Of a stretch of DNA of 64,000 bases, positions 1-10,179 are shown piece after piece. This DNA comes from Symsagittifera roscoffensis (taxonomy: Eukaryota > Xenacoelomorpha > Acoela > Convolutidae), in NCBI RefSeq assembly GCF_963678635.1, contig NC_087066.1, forward strand, positions 8,399,954 to 8,463,953, in the 5' to 3' direction. The position numbers and the translations under genes were made by a program. The notes beneath the pieces were generated by a model. The model worked only from the letters and a program-made list of their open reading frames with translations. It was not told where the DNA came from and ran no database searches. The stretch's first letter is position 1. The number at the start of each line of letters is the position of its first letter.

Positions 1-89
1 AGTTTTTTCAGCCAAATTTTGATTTTTTAATTCAACATTTGTGACAAAATTTTTGTACACCATGCAAAAAATTTTACTTTCTTGAGCTC

Positions 90-325
90 AAATTTTAATA
101 TATATATTTAACGCGTTCAAAAGTGAAATGAGACGAGTCAATTTGTCCTAGTATTGGAAAACATGAAGCCGAAAAAAAACATCCCTTTGTAGTTTAGATT
201 AACGTGTGGGGGATAAATTGAAAAAAAAAAATCCAAATATTTTGTCAATTTTCCAAGCAGAAAGTTTTTAAATTGACCCTAAAGTGCAGTGTGAACCTGC
301 AAGACTTCGCCCCGATATACGAGCT
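90..325 (-). repeat. GAAGC-family small element, degenerate reverse copy
   Basis: Reverse-orientation relic. The reverse complement of 284-325 reads CAAGACAGCTCG followed by a CGGGGC-GAA-GTCTTG hairpin, matching the conserved left end of the family (best copies 25157-25703 and 56480-57010). The GTGTGGGGGAT box at 204-214 also matches. The inner part is too decayed to align well by eye, so the far boundary is approximate. Confidence 0.4.
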
Positions 326-334
326 GTCTTGTTT

Positions 335-797
335 TTTTCTTCAGACATTATTCGACTGTTGAACTAGCCATTTTTGACGTTTTTTCATTCGAAAAGTATT
401 TTTGTCCTGCTCTCAATATTAAAAAGATGTCTCACCTTTAATCAATTTTTGTAAATTTATCAGGGTTTGAAGATGAAGAGTTTGTCCAAATTGAGACCGT
501 TAAAGCTCAATCATTTTTGGTGCTATTAAGGCGCAAGCGGAGAATTAATCAGTGATAGAAATTGCTCCAAATTGAATTGGGACATGCTAATAGGCCTTAT
601 TTATACTTTACTATATGTGAAAAAGATCACTTGTACTTGTCATAGCGTGTGGGATGATTATTTTCAAAAATAAACAATCTCGAAAAAAATTCCATTTTTT
701 TTCTTTGAAAATTTCATCTCGTTTTATAGACAAAGCTACTCAATGGAACTTAAGATGCAGTCAGAACATTCATTGCTTCGCCCTGGTACGAGCAGAC
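335..797 (-). repeat. GAAGC-family small element, reverse copy
   Basis: Read on the minus strand this copy starts with GAGTCTGCTCGTACCAGGGCG (about 797-777). It then has the GCGTGTGGGATGAT box (about 645), the CAATTTGGAGCAATTTCT block, the GCGGAGAATTAATC block and CAAAAATGGCTAGTTCAA near 365. The order is the same as in the forward copies. It is strongly diverged and AT-drifted, so it is an old insertion. Confidence 0.6.
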
Positions 798-1150
798 TCT
801 AGAAATTGGCATGCTTACTAGTTAAGCTATGCCAAGCACTTTGGAATCATATACCTGACTTTGTTACATCAATCGTAACGACATAAAAATTATTGTTATG
901 TGATGGTGGAGGAAAAAGAGTTAACTACTGTTTGAAATCATTTCACTAACTGTTTAGGATCAAAAACAAAAATGTTAGGTATTTTTCTGTAATTGTAATC
1001 CAGACAAATTAAACTTAGGCCACTTTCAAAGCACAATCTGTGATTTTTTTCTCGATTCGTGATTTTTGAGTTTTCATGACATTTCAAACTCAAACGAAAA
1101 TTGTTTTACAAAAACTTCAAAAATTGGATAAATTTTCAACATAAAAACTA
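798..1150. other. AT-rich spacer, no feature seen
   Basis: No credible ORF, repeat unit or RNA gene was recognised. Only homopolymer A/T runs are present. Confidence 0.5.
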
Positions 1151-1470
1151 TTATTCATAGAACTCTATAAAATTTCCTCGAGGGAGGGGGGGATTTTCAA
1201 AAACAAATTCAAAAAAAAATTTTCAGGTCGACCAAAATTATTTTCTGAGCTCTCCGATATCACTACAATGACACCATTTTAACCAAGTTTTGCGCGCCGT
1301 AGGCAATTTTTTTTAAAAAAACGCAAAAAAAAAAGATGTTTTAGGTTCTTTTTGGAAAATTTTGACCAGAAAATCGCATTCCGTCAGCCAAAAATGGATA
1401 TCTCAAAATGGTTCAAAGGGGGGAACCTTTTGGTCGGTAGGGCGTCGAATCCCTGAGAATCCCTGGTGTA
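1151..1470. mobile_element. Truncated hAT-like MITE relic
   Basis: The stretch from CTATAAAATTTCCTCGAGGG through a G run, GGTCGACC, GAGCTCT, an A-rich block and GGATATCTCAAAATGGT to GAATCCCTGAGA follows the same order as the complete copy at 57296-57663, in reverse orientation. The terminal inverted repeat is lost at the right end and eroded at the left. No target duplication is visible. Confidence 0.55.
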
Positions 1471-2082
1471 TGTGTGTTTTTCTGTGTGTGTGTGGGGGGA
1501 GCCAGATAATCGTGTTCATAATATTTTGATGAACTGTTAAATGGTACTGTGGAATTTGTACGCCCAAACTGGGAATCCGTTTAGATAATTGAATTTAAAA
1601 AAAGACCATTCACAGACGAGAGGCAATTTTGAAGATTTGAGCAATTCACTTACAATCTTGTTCACTTGTTTTTAGTTGTTTTTGAGTTGAGCTTACACGT
1701 GGAAAACGAAGGCCAAATTGAATTTGCATTTCGTTTTTCAGTTAAGTGATACCCAGAGTAGGCCATAATCACCACTTATTCTACTTGAACCTACGAGAAG
1801 TGACAGGTAATTAACTGATAATGAACAACATTGACAGTGTCCAGTTTGAAAGTAGGAACAGAAATACTTCGAGAACAGGTAAAAGCGAATGACCTCTTTT
1901 TTGCAAGCTCAGTCTGCTGTAATATAGATTGTTTGAGCAAAAAAAAACTTCTTTTTTCATTATTTCGATTCTTTTTCTGCTAAATTGTTCCTCGATCGCT
2001 ATTATAAAACGGCAGAGGTTTGTAAAAAGTCCAAGAAAAAAAAGTACCCGGTAGACTTCCCCTTCCCTAGTCAATCAAAAAA
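1471..2082. other. Spacer with a short TG-rich tract, no gene
   Basis: A short TGTGTGT-type tract lies at about 1470-1495. The rest is AT-rich and holds no coding signal or repeat that could be recognised. Confidence 0.45.
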
Positions 2083-2548
2083 GGTTATCTTGCAAGATCT
2101 TGTAAGATTCCTGCAAATGAAGGTTATCTTGCAAGATCTTGTAAGATTCCTGCAAATGAAGGTTATCTTGCAAGATCTTGTAAGATTCCTGCAAATGAAG
2201 GTTATCTTGTAAGATCTTGTAAGATTCTGCAAATGAAGGTTATCTTCCAAGCTCTTGTAAGATTCTTGCAAATGAGGGTTATCTTGCAAGATCTTGTAAT
2301 ATTCTTGCAAATGAAGGTTATCTTGGAAGATCGTAAAAGATTCTTGCAAATGAAGGTTATTTTGCAAGATCTTGTAAGATTCTGCAAATGAAGGTTATCT
2401 TCCAAGCTCTTGTAAGATTCTTGCAAATGAGGGTTATCTTGCAAGAACTTGTAATATTCTTGCAAATGAAGGTTATCTTGGAAGATCGTGTAAGATTCTT
2501 GCAAATGAGGGTTATCTTGCAAGATCTTGTAAAATTCTTGCAAATGAG
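2083..2548. repeat. Minisatellite, 12 units of 39 bp
   Basis: Twelve head-to-tail units begin GGTTATCTTGCAAGATCTTG and end GCAAATGAA or GCAAATGAG. Ten are 39 bp and two (2200-2237 and 2355-2392) are 38 bp because one base of the TTC(C/T)TGC stretch is lost. Units 1-3 are identical. Units 4-7 and 8-11 form a roughly 155-bp higher-order repeat (38-bp unit, CCAAGCTCTTG unit, TAATATTC unit, GGAAGATCG unit). Each unit carries the near-palindrome CTTGCAAGATCTTGTAAG. The array fades into decayed units after 2548. Open frames across it are a by-product of the repeat. Confidence 0.95.
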
Positions 2549-3103
2549 AGTTATATCTTAAAAAATCTTTTAAGCTAAAGATTATTATGCAAGATTTCGA
2601 AATGTTTGAAAATTTATAACCACAACTGGAAATTTTTTTAATTACTGAAGCTGAACAATGAGCATACGAATGTATATTTTACAAATTGACGTGGAAAGTC
2701 TAGGCGACATTAAAAAACCACCCTGTGCAAAGAGAACTTGCAAAATGAACGAGCAAGCTGGAAGCAAACAATACAGATCATGTGCATATGCTTTGATTAA
2801 AGCATCAGCGCTGATGCAAATAAATTTTACTCTGGTCTTAAATGCGAAGTTGACATTTTTGTTTCTATTCAGTTGATGGCACAAGGTAGATCATTTTAAT
2901 TTACAATCGATGAAAATTCAGTTTTGAGATCCACACCTATGATTGTAACCTCACTAAACTCTTTTTTTTTGCGGCCACAAAGTTCAAATAATCAATTTTT
3001 TTTTATTTTGCATTTTTTAAAAGATCTGCTTAGGTATATGGCAGAATTTGTAGTGTAATTTTTCAGCAGACGGAGTAACTAACAATGGTTGTAGAAAATT
3101 AAA
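2549..3103. other. Spacer, no gene seen
   Basis: A decayed edge of the 39-bp satellite (2549-2600) is followed by AT-rich sequence. The overlapping open frames at 2642-2884 on both strands show no recognisable domain and look accidental. Confidence 0.45.
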
Positions 3104-3630
3104 CAAGAATGTTCGTATCGAGGCGAAGCCCTGAATGTTCCGACTGCCTTTTAAGGTTTATGGAGCAGTAATAACATTTAAGAAAATAAATGTAATAAAA
3201 TAAAATAAAATTTTTTTCTCTAATTTTGAAATTTTTTAAAGAAAACCATCCCCCAACACGCCATATACAGTACAAAAGAATCTAATTTGCTCCTTGTAGC
3301 AAACCAATTATGACAAATAGGCTTCTTTCAACCAATTTGGAACGATTTCTAATACGGATTAACTCTCAGCTTACACGTTAACATCGCGAAATATATCGCG
3401 CGTTAATTGTCCCAAATTGGCCAAAATGGAAATTTTATAGCCCCGTAACTTTACGAAAAATGATCACAGGTTAAATGTCGTTTCAAATTTAAGCCCAGGA
3501 CAACAATACGTTTCGAATAATTTTTAAATATCTTGTCAAAAATGGCTAGTTAAAGAGTCGAAACTTGTCTGAAGAAAAAAACCCACCCGAGCACAAATAT
3601 TCCGATCTTATGTATCGAAAGTTGGAACAA
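3104..3630 (+). repeat. GAAGC-family small element, forward copy
   Basis: Starts CAAGAATGTTCGTATCGAGGCGAAGCCCTGAATGTTCCGACTGCC-like (written here only to show the left end order: stem, GAA-loop hairpin, TGTTCCGACT). It ends ATCGAAAGTTGGAACAA at 3630. The internal order is the CCCCAACACGCCAT box, ACCAATTTGGAACGATTTCT, CGCGTTAATTGTCCC, GATCACAGGT and AAAATGGCTAGTTAAA. The left outer stem is weakened by substitutions. Confidence 0.8.
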
Positions 3631-3789
3631 AAAGCATGAACGTATTCAAAAATGATAAAAGAACGCTTAATGATTGCTACACGAATAATAACCTGCTAGT
3701 TACAATTTCGGAACCACAGCTGATTTTTTTTTCAATTTGATATGCAAGTCAAAAGACAGGAAATTTTTACTAAGTTACAACAAAAATAA

Positions 3790-4575
3790 GTCTTAAGACC
3801 CGTACCCAGGGGATTCTCTGTGCAAGGTCTGAAATTCTTTTTTTCTTACTTAAGTTGATTCTCAGATCTGAAAATCTTTATTTCAGATCTTGATAAGAAT
3901 TTACAAATTTCAGATGTGAAATTTGATTCTGAAATGGAAAATTTCAGATCTGAAATAACCTTGAAAAAAAGTTTCAGATCTGAAATCAGATCTGAGAAAT
4001 CCTTTGATAAAAAATAACTTATGCATTTCGAGAAAAAAAATGGAGTTTTTTTTTGATGTTTCTGCAATACACAATTAAATTTAGATTAACTAGCGGTCAG
4101 AAAAATTTCCGAATTTTTTCACAAACAGGTTTTTTTAATTAAATTTCTTGTTCAACTGTGTTAAAAAGTTTTCAAAAACTGTTAGAAGACCTGCAACATT
4201 TTTGATTTTCATGCGCTACTTATACGTTTCCAATGTTTATCTCATGCTTGGGGAAACATGCTTCCGCAGTCTACAACTTGAGATTTTGCTGAGTACCTGC
4301 TAGTAGCTAACAGAAGCTTAAGAAATTATAAATAGCATAAATTGAGTCCGAATCATTGGTATTTCAGATCTGAAACAAACAAGAAAAACTAAATTTCAGA
4401 TCTGAAATTAAATCTGAAATAGATTTTTTCAGATCTGAAATAACCAAGACAAAGAAAATTTCAAATCTGAAATTAGATCTGAAATAACCAATGCTTATAG
4501 TATTCAAGCGTTATTTAAATATTTCACAACCTATTTCAGATCTGTTTTAGATAATTTACTGGGTATGGGAAGTCA
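3790..4575. repeat. Palindrome-rich element built on TTTCAGATCTGAAA
   Basis: Two clusters (about 3850-4000 and 4360-4550) contain repeated exact or near-exact copies of the 14-bp palindrome TTTCAGATCTGAAA, separated by about 360 bp of unrelated sequence. The outer edges are themselves an imperfect inverted repeat, GACCCGTACCCAG at 3797 against CTGGGTATGGG at about 4559, which suggests a single fold-back-like element. No ORF of note is present. Confidence 0.6.
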
Positions 4576-5570
4576 AAAAAAACCAAGTAAAACTTTTAAA
4601 ATGTTATAACAAATCTGATCATTGCTTTCCGTAAAAGACGTTCAATGAAGGTTTTGTTGAAATATTTTCTTTTAATTTATAAAATTGATCAAAAAAATTC
4701 AGTTTCGTTAATTAAACAAATATCAACAAAAAGGGGAAAATGGGCAAAGCAATGGATGTACTCTTCAAGTAAGTCTAAGAAAGTAACCCCTAGCAAATGA
4801 AATTGAGGAACCTTTCTGAATAACTTTTTCTACTTAGCGTTTTAGATCAATTTTAGAAAAAAGCTATTTGAAGATTGTCTATCATGTTCTTCTTAGTGTC
4901 AATCTTGTGTGGATTAATTCATTTGACGTCACACTTTTTCTTATAATGAGTTTTGCTTACAATGAGACAAAAAAGACAATATGAAAATATTTTCTCTCCT
5001 CTCTCTCTCTCCTTTGACAACAATACTTTCTACACTATTTTAAACTTGTTTCAGTTTTACAGTGACATTAATGACTACTGACGTCAAAGTTTATAGAAAA
5101 CTGAACAAAAGTTTTCCCTTATCTGCAGTTTTTTGATAGCATTTCGTCTTTTAAACATTTCATATTATTTAAAAATATTGTTGTGCAAAATACAGACAAT
5201 AGGGCGACACTTTTTTAGTTGCAACCTCTAAATTTTACAAAATGTGATTGTATTGACGTGTTGATGGAAAAAATGAAGACGAAGGGAAAGGCGGTTTGTA
5301 GAATGAATGAATGAGATGGCTGTCAAGCAGATCCGCTTAATCTGCAGTTATATTCCGCATTCTGGCATTCCCCAATTCTGGCGAAAGTAGGATTTCCTGG
5401 TTTGCCCGCCCTTCAAAATTATTATGAAAAGAACATTTGAAAAGTCTACTAAAATTTATACAGCCACGAGAGTTCAGGAGAACAAGCGAGATTCGTGTTA
5501 ATTAAAAAATAAAGATAAATATCTGTGGGGTAACCTAACATAAGAAATTAAAATGAATTCGAACATAATA
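4576..5570. other. Spacer with a CT microsatellite
   Basis: A short CTCTCT tract is at 4994-5012. A G-rich stretch, GAAGGGAAAGGCGG, is near 5281. No coding region, RNA gene or family repeat was recognised. Confidence 0.45.
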
Positions 5571-5578
5571 AATTTAAC

Positions 5579-5874
5579 GAATCTTGTTAACTCCCCCCCC
5601 CCTTTTGGATTTTGTTAACTATTTCCCCCTATTCATGTATTATTTTTGACTACCATTTCTGTATAAAATATGCATTTGAAAAATTTCAAACAATAATTGG
5701 GTTTTGATTTTCGCGCGATCGTAGTTGTATTACACACTATTTATATAATACCTACATAAAATTTTTTAATTCAAGAAGTTTTCTGAAAATTGTTTTATGC
5801 GATTGAAAATTTGGCCAAGCTAAAGCTGAATTTCTGAAAATCAAAATAGGGGGGGGGGATAGTTAACAAGATTC
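5579..5874. mobile_element. Complete MITE, hAT-type (14-bp TIR, 8-bp TSD)
   Basis: A perfect 14-bp terminal inverted repeat, GAATCTTGTTAACT at 5579-5592 and its complement at 5861-5874, is flanked by the exact 8-bp duplication AATTTAAC at 5571-5578 and 5875-5882. The TIRs continue inward as a poly-C tract on the left and a poly-G tract on the right. The 296 bp have no coding capacity. Eight-bp duplications are typical of hAT transposases acting in trans; the autonomous partner is not in this window. Confidence 0.85.
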
Positions 5875-5896
5875 AATTTAACAATGCGTTGGAACC

Positions 5897-6964
5897 ACCT
5901 GCACTCAGTAAAAACAGAAAATAATCGATTATAGTATAATTATAATTGAACTTTTGACAAAATTATAATTAATTATAAGCGCCAATTTTAGATTTTTAAA
6001 CAATTTATAATCCATTATCATGATAAAATTTTTGATGACTTTTTAATAAATTCTGATCAATTATAATTGATTTTAATTTTTCCAAAAATCTTTTATAAAC
6101 CCTTAGAGTCTATGATAATCTATTATAATAAATTATAATCCCTTTTTCTATCAAAATATTATTTCACAAGAAAAATCAAATATAATGGGTTATAATTTAG
6201 CTGTTCTGTATGAAAAAAATGTAAGAAGTAAGACATCAGTAAGCCAGGGGCAGATATAGGATTTTCGCGAGGGGGGGGGGTGCTGTTTAAAAAAACGAAA
6301 GTTTTGGTCGACCCTTTTTTTTGGTCGACTAAATAGATTTTCTGACGTCTTCTAAACCCTATAAGGAGCCCATTTTGAAGGCCAAATCTATGAGAAAAAA
6401 ACAGGCCAAAAAGGCATTTTTAGGCACTTTTTTTGGAAAATTTTGACCAAAAAAATGCGTTTTTCGCCGCGCGCTCTTTTAGGGTCAGTCAGCCAAAACT
6501 GGATATCTCAAAATAGTAAAAATAGTAAAAACTGGATATTTCAAAATAGTAATCCCTGAGAGAGGGGACATCTGTCAACCCCCCTAAATCCGCTCCTGCG
6601 ATAACAGTAAGAAGAAAGTAAACAGTAAGCAAGTAAACAGTAAACAGTAAGAAAAGATACCAACTGATAAGCACACAAAACAAAGCAAAAATAAAACGAA
6701 ATGAATCAAAAATAAAGCAAAATAAAACAAATGAGTAATAATGGATTATAATCAATTAAAAAGGATTATAAATCAACAAAAATTCACAAACAAAATTTCC
6801 CAAAAATAGTCTATTATAATTGATTATAATAGATTATAATGATTTTTTTTCAAAAAATATTAACATATTAATCCATTTTTAATCAATTACAATCGATTCG
6901 TTTGAAATTTATGGAGACTGACAACAAAAATCCATTATAATCTATTTTTTTTTACCGAGTGCGG
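5897..6964. mobile_element. AT-rich TIR element (TTATAAT type), interrupted
   Basis: The ends are CACTCAGTAAAAA at about 5900 and TTTTTACCGAGTG at about 6962, an imperfect inverted repeat. The interior is almost wholly short overlapping palindromes such as ATTATAATCGATTATAAT. It is split by an hAT-like MITE at 6246-6598. No transposase ORF is seen. No clear target duplication was found, so the superfamily is unassigned. Confidence 0.65.
6246..6598 (+). mobile_element. hAT-like MITE nested in the AT-rich element
   Basis: Left end CAGGGGCAGATATAGG and right end CCTAAATCCGCTCCTG are an imperfect inverted repeat. The interior has GGTCGACC, GTCAGCCAAAACTGGATATCTCAAAATAGTA and CAACCCCCCTAAATCC, shared with the copies at 11183 and 57296. 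A local direct duplication of AAAATAGTAAAAACTGGATAT occurs at about 6512-6545. CAGTAAG occurs close to both sides but not exactly adjacent, so the target duplication is not proven. Confidence 0.7.
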
Positions 6965-7035
6965 GCAAACAGTCGTACCTTAGCGAATCTGGGACTTGCA
7001 TCGACTTGTTAACTGAAGTTTTAAACTTGACCGAG

Positions 7036-7520
7036 CCTGCACTCAGTAAAAAGAGAAAATAATAGAGATAACGGATTTTCATTGTCAGTCTCCATAAATT
7101 TCAATTTCAATTTGATTATAATTGTTAGAAAAGGATTAAAACGTTATTATTTTTTGAAACAATAATAACCATTATAATAGATTATAATCGATTATTTTTT
7201 GAATTATTTTATTGAACTATGATCCATTATAATGAATTCTAATCCATTATTTTTCAACAAACGTCATCGCTTTCCGCACCGAGCGCCCATGAATTCTAAC
7301 TATAATAAAAAAAAAATTGATTATAATCCATTACAGATGTAAAATTCAGACAGCGAAATAAATTATTTTGCCATTATAATCGATTACTTTTGAAAAAAAT
7401 CCATTATAAACCATTATTTTTTGCACTGAAATTGATTATATTTGCAAAGATAATCCATTATGATTGATTATTTTTAAATAAAGTCCATTATAATCCATTA
7501 TAATTGATTATAAGCCATTT
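7036..7520. mobile_element. AT-rich TIR element, second copy in inverse orientation
   Basis: The left end CCTGCACTCAGTAAAAAGAG is followed by CATTGTCAGTCTCCATAAATTT, the reverse complement of the right end of the element at 5897-6964. The two copies therefore face each other across about 70 bp and form a long inverted repeat. The AT-palindromic interior continues to about 7520; the far terminus is not recognisable. Confidence 0.55.
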
Positions 7521-8330
7521 TATTCTTAGAACTAAATTCGATTGTTTTCGCAGAAATCTAGCCAAACTTTGCTGGAAATTTGCGAAATGTATAACATGTG
7601 TTTAATTAAATGCCATGTCTCAACTTCACTTCCTCAAGTTCTCACGCAAAATTAAATCCGGAAAACACAAAAATTGTTTTTTTTTAGTTTCGCTGGATAT
7701 CTTTCAATTCCTCAAAACGCATTTCACTATGTATGCCTTGATCAATGCCTGATTTTTTAAAATTTCAAAATTGATACTTTCCTTAAGTGATTTGTGTTAG
7801 GCAATTCCAAATCAATTTAGTCATTTTCTATGCATTTTAAAGGCAAGACTGTCCAAATTTTGGTGACTGTAGTTTTGAGTAAGCCAAGGTATTTGTCGTT
7901 TGTGTTCGGTTACGAACATAACCCAAACATTTTGCGAAAAAAAATAAAATTGAAAAAAATTGTCATGCAGTTTCCATGTATAAATAATCACTAATGGTAG
8001 ACTTTTTTGCAATTTTCTGTATTCCTGGAATTGCATGAAAAGTGTATGACTAGCATTTTTTGATGCATTAAAATTGTATGATTAGCATTTAACTCGGGGG
8101 TAAAAGATAAACGAGGAAAACAGTTCCCTATCAGCTGCGAACAGTTGCTTGCCATTCAATACAAAAAATTTTAATCCAGTTATAATCCATAATAGTTGAT
8201 ATAATGGAATATATTCTCTGTTTTTTTTGCAAAATTATATTTCCAAAACTTTTGCTATAATTGCTGTCTACTCGAATTCTAAACCTACTCAATTTGATCA
8301 TGGCCGTATAATCCACCCTACCACTCATGT
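7521..8330. other. Spacer, no gene seen
   Basis: AT-rich DNA with a short TTATAATCC remnant of the AT-rich family near 8165-8210. The short minus-strand open frames here (7821-8036 and 8131-8328) have no recognisable domain. Confidence 0.4.
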
Positions 8331-8334
8331 TCTT

Positions 8335-8720
8335 CGTACACGTTCACCCTTCACCCAGTATATTCATCCCACATGTTTGCCCCCGAAATTTTAACCCCCT
8401 ACAATTTACCCCTCCCCCACATCCCCCCTCATTCTTAACACCCATGCAACCCAACCCCCCACATCCCCCCTCATCCCCCACATCCCCCACGTCCCCTCAC
8501 ATCCCCCAACAATAACCCTACTTAACCTACCCCGTCTCCTAAATACACCACCTACGCCCCCCATCACCCCATACCACTTAACGCCGCCCCAGTTTACCCC
8601 CTCCAAGTTTAAACCCCCGCCTATACATTCCCTCTCTACATCTTCCAATTTAACCCGCTCCACGTGAGAGGGTTAATGGGGGGAGGTGTAAACAGGGGAG
8701 GTGGAAGACGAGAGGGGGGT
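8335..8720. repeat. C-rich then G-rich low-complexity fold-back
   Basis: The plus strand is strongly C-rich from about 8345 to 8660, with irregular CCCCCACAT and CATCCCCC units. It then switches abruptly to G-rich (8665-8720, GGGGGGAGGTG and similar). The switch point is TTAACCCGCTCCACGTGAGA then GGGTTAA, an imperfect palindrome around CACGTG. The open frames here encode only Pro/Ser-rich or Gly-rich low-complexity peptides. Confidence 0.75.
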
Positions 8721-9316
8721 GCACATTGGAGGACAGTTGGAAACACGATGGTAAGTATAAACCAAATCAAGTCTCGTATCATCTTTAACGTGTATCAAGC
8801 CAAAAGCAACTGTTAATTTTTGAATATACTGCTCCGTGTTTAAAAATTTAAAATAATTTCACAAAAAGGTATTCTTATAACTGATTGTAGTCCATTCTAA
8901 TAGAAAATAAAATACTAAAAAGGATTTTATTGTTTTGACAAAACATAAGTTTTAATCAATTTTTAATCGATTATATTGATTATTTTTGAATTTTATAGAC
9001 AGACAATGAAAATCCACATTGCACATTGGAGGACAGTTGGAAACACGATGGTAAGTATAAACCAAATCAAGTCTCGTATCATCTTTAACGTGTATCAAGC
9101 CAAAAGCAACTGTTAATTTTTGAATATACTGCTCCGTGTTTAAAAATTTAAAATAATTTCACAAAAAGGTATTCTTATAACTGATTGTAGTCCATTCTAA
9201 TAGAAAATAAAATACTAAAAAGGATTTTATTGTTTTGACAAAACATAAGTTTTAATCAATTTTTAATCGATTATATTGATTATTTTTGAATTTTATAGAC
9301 AGACAATGAAAATCCA
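8721..9316. repeat. Exact 300-bp tandem duplication
   Basis: Copy 1 is 8721-9020 and copy 2 is 9021-9316. They look identical by eye, from GCACATTGGAGGACAGTTGG to CAGACAATGAAAATCCA. The unit includes a fragment of the AT-rich element family (TTTAATCGATTATATTGATT). Either a very recent duplication or an assembly artefact would give perfect identity. Confidence 0.95.
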
Positions 9317-9510
9317 AAACTTTCGGTTTTTATTCATGAAACTCAAGTACGGGAAGCTCATAAAACTAGTCAGAAGAACAAATGTAGTGACAAAAAAATT
9401 TGGTTTAACATACAAGAAAACTTTTTTCTTCAGCTTTTACCTTTAAAACATAGCAATGCATTGGCGAGTTTTTTTTGACTAGACAAAAAGAGGTTCAGTA
9501 CAATTTAGAA

Positions 9511-9990
9511 CAAGACTGCTAAGATCAAGACGAAGCCTTGTTTGTTTCAGCGGTTTTATTTTCGTGGTGTAATTTGTGATAAAAATGATTGATGAATATC
9601 AAAAAAAAAAACTGAAAAAAAATTGACGTTTTTTTGATGTTTTTTTTTTGAAAATCGCGACCCCACACTTTATGTTAAGTACAAAATAAAACATTTTGCT
9701 ATTAGCATGCAATTAGTGATATAAGTTGCAAAAAGACCAAGGAGCATGCCTCAATCCAATTTGGAAATATTTCTAAAACGGGTTAAATCTCCGCTCACGC
9801 GTTTATAGCACAAAATAAATCGCGCAGGAATTGTCCCAAATTATCCACGCGTAAATTGTTCAAAAAATGATCACAGGTGAAATACTTTTTTAAATTTGAG
9901 CTCAAGGCAATAGAATTTTTTGAAAGACAGAAAAACAATCCGTCAAAAATTGCTAGTTCCTTAATTTTTGGTTTTTTACTTTATTTTCTT
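9511..9990 (+). repeat. GAAGC-family small element, decayed forward copy
   Basis: Left end CAAGACTGCTAAGATCAAGACGAAGCCTTG. The GAA-loop hairpin keeps pairing at its third position (A-T instead of G-C) but loses the fifth pair. The CCAATTTGGAAATATTTCT block, GATCACAGGTGAAAT and AAAAATTGCTAGTT follow in the family order. The right end is lost. Confidence 0.6.
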
Positions 9991-10179
9991 GAGACGTTTT
10001 GGAAATTTGTTTTCCTCTTTTTTCAAAAATTTAAATTTTCTAAAAAAAGTACCAATAGGTAGTACCTCTGTGTGCGTGCTGCGTTTTTTTTCCAATTTAT
10101 TTTTTTACCGTACCCCACTTTCTACAACCTTCGAGTGTGTGGGGGGAGTTTTGACCCATATTTTTGTATTTTTCTTAAT

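Noticed and set aside
1985-2543. Repetitive peptides encoded on both strands
   Set aside because: Open frames result only from the 39-bp unit being divisible by three; no independent coding signal.
2083-2548. CRISPR-like array
   Set aside because: The units are directly contiguous with no unique spacers, and the context is a eukaryotic genome; it is a minisatellite.
8345-8660. Internal telomere repeats
   Set aside because: The C-rich units are irregular (CATCCCCC, CCCCCACAT) and do not match a regular telomere unit such as CCCTAA or CCTAA.
8327-8663. Pro/Ser-rich and Gly/Val-rich ORFs
   Set aside because: They come from the C-rich/G-rich low-complexity DNA and are read on both strands.
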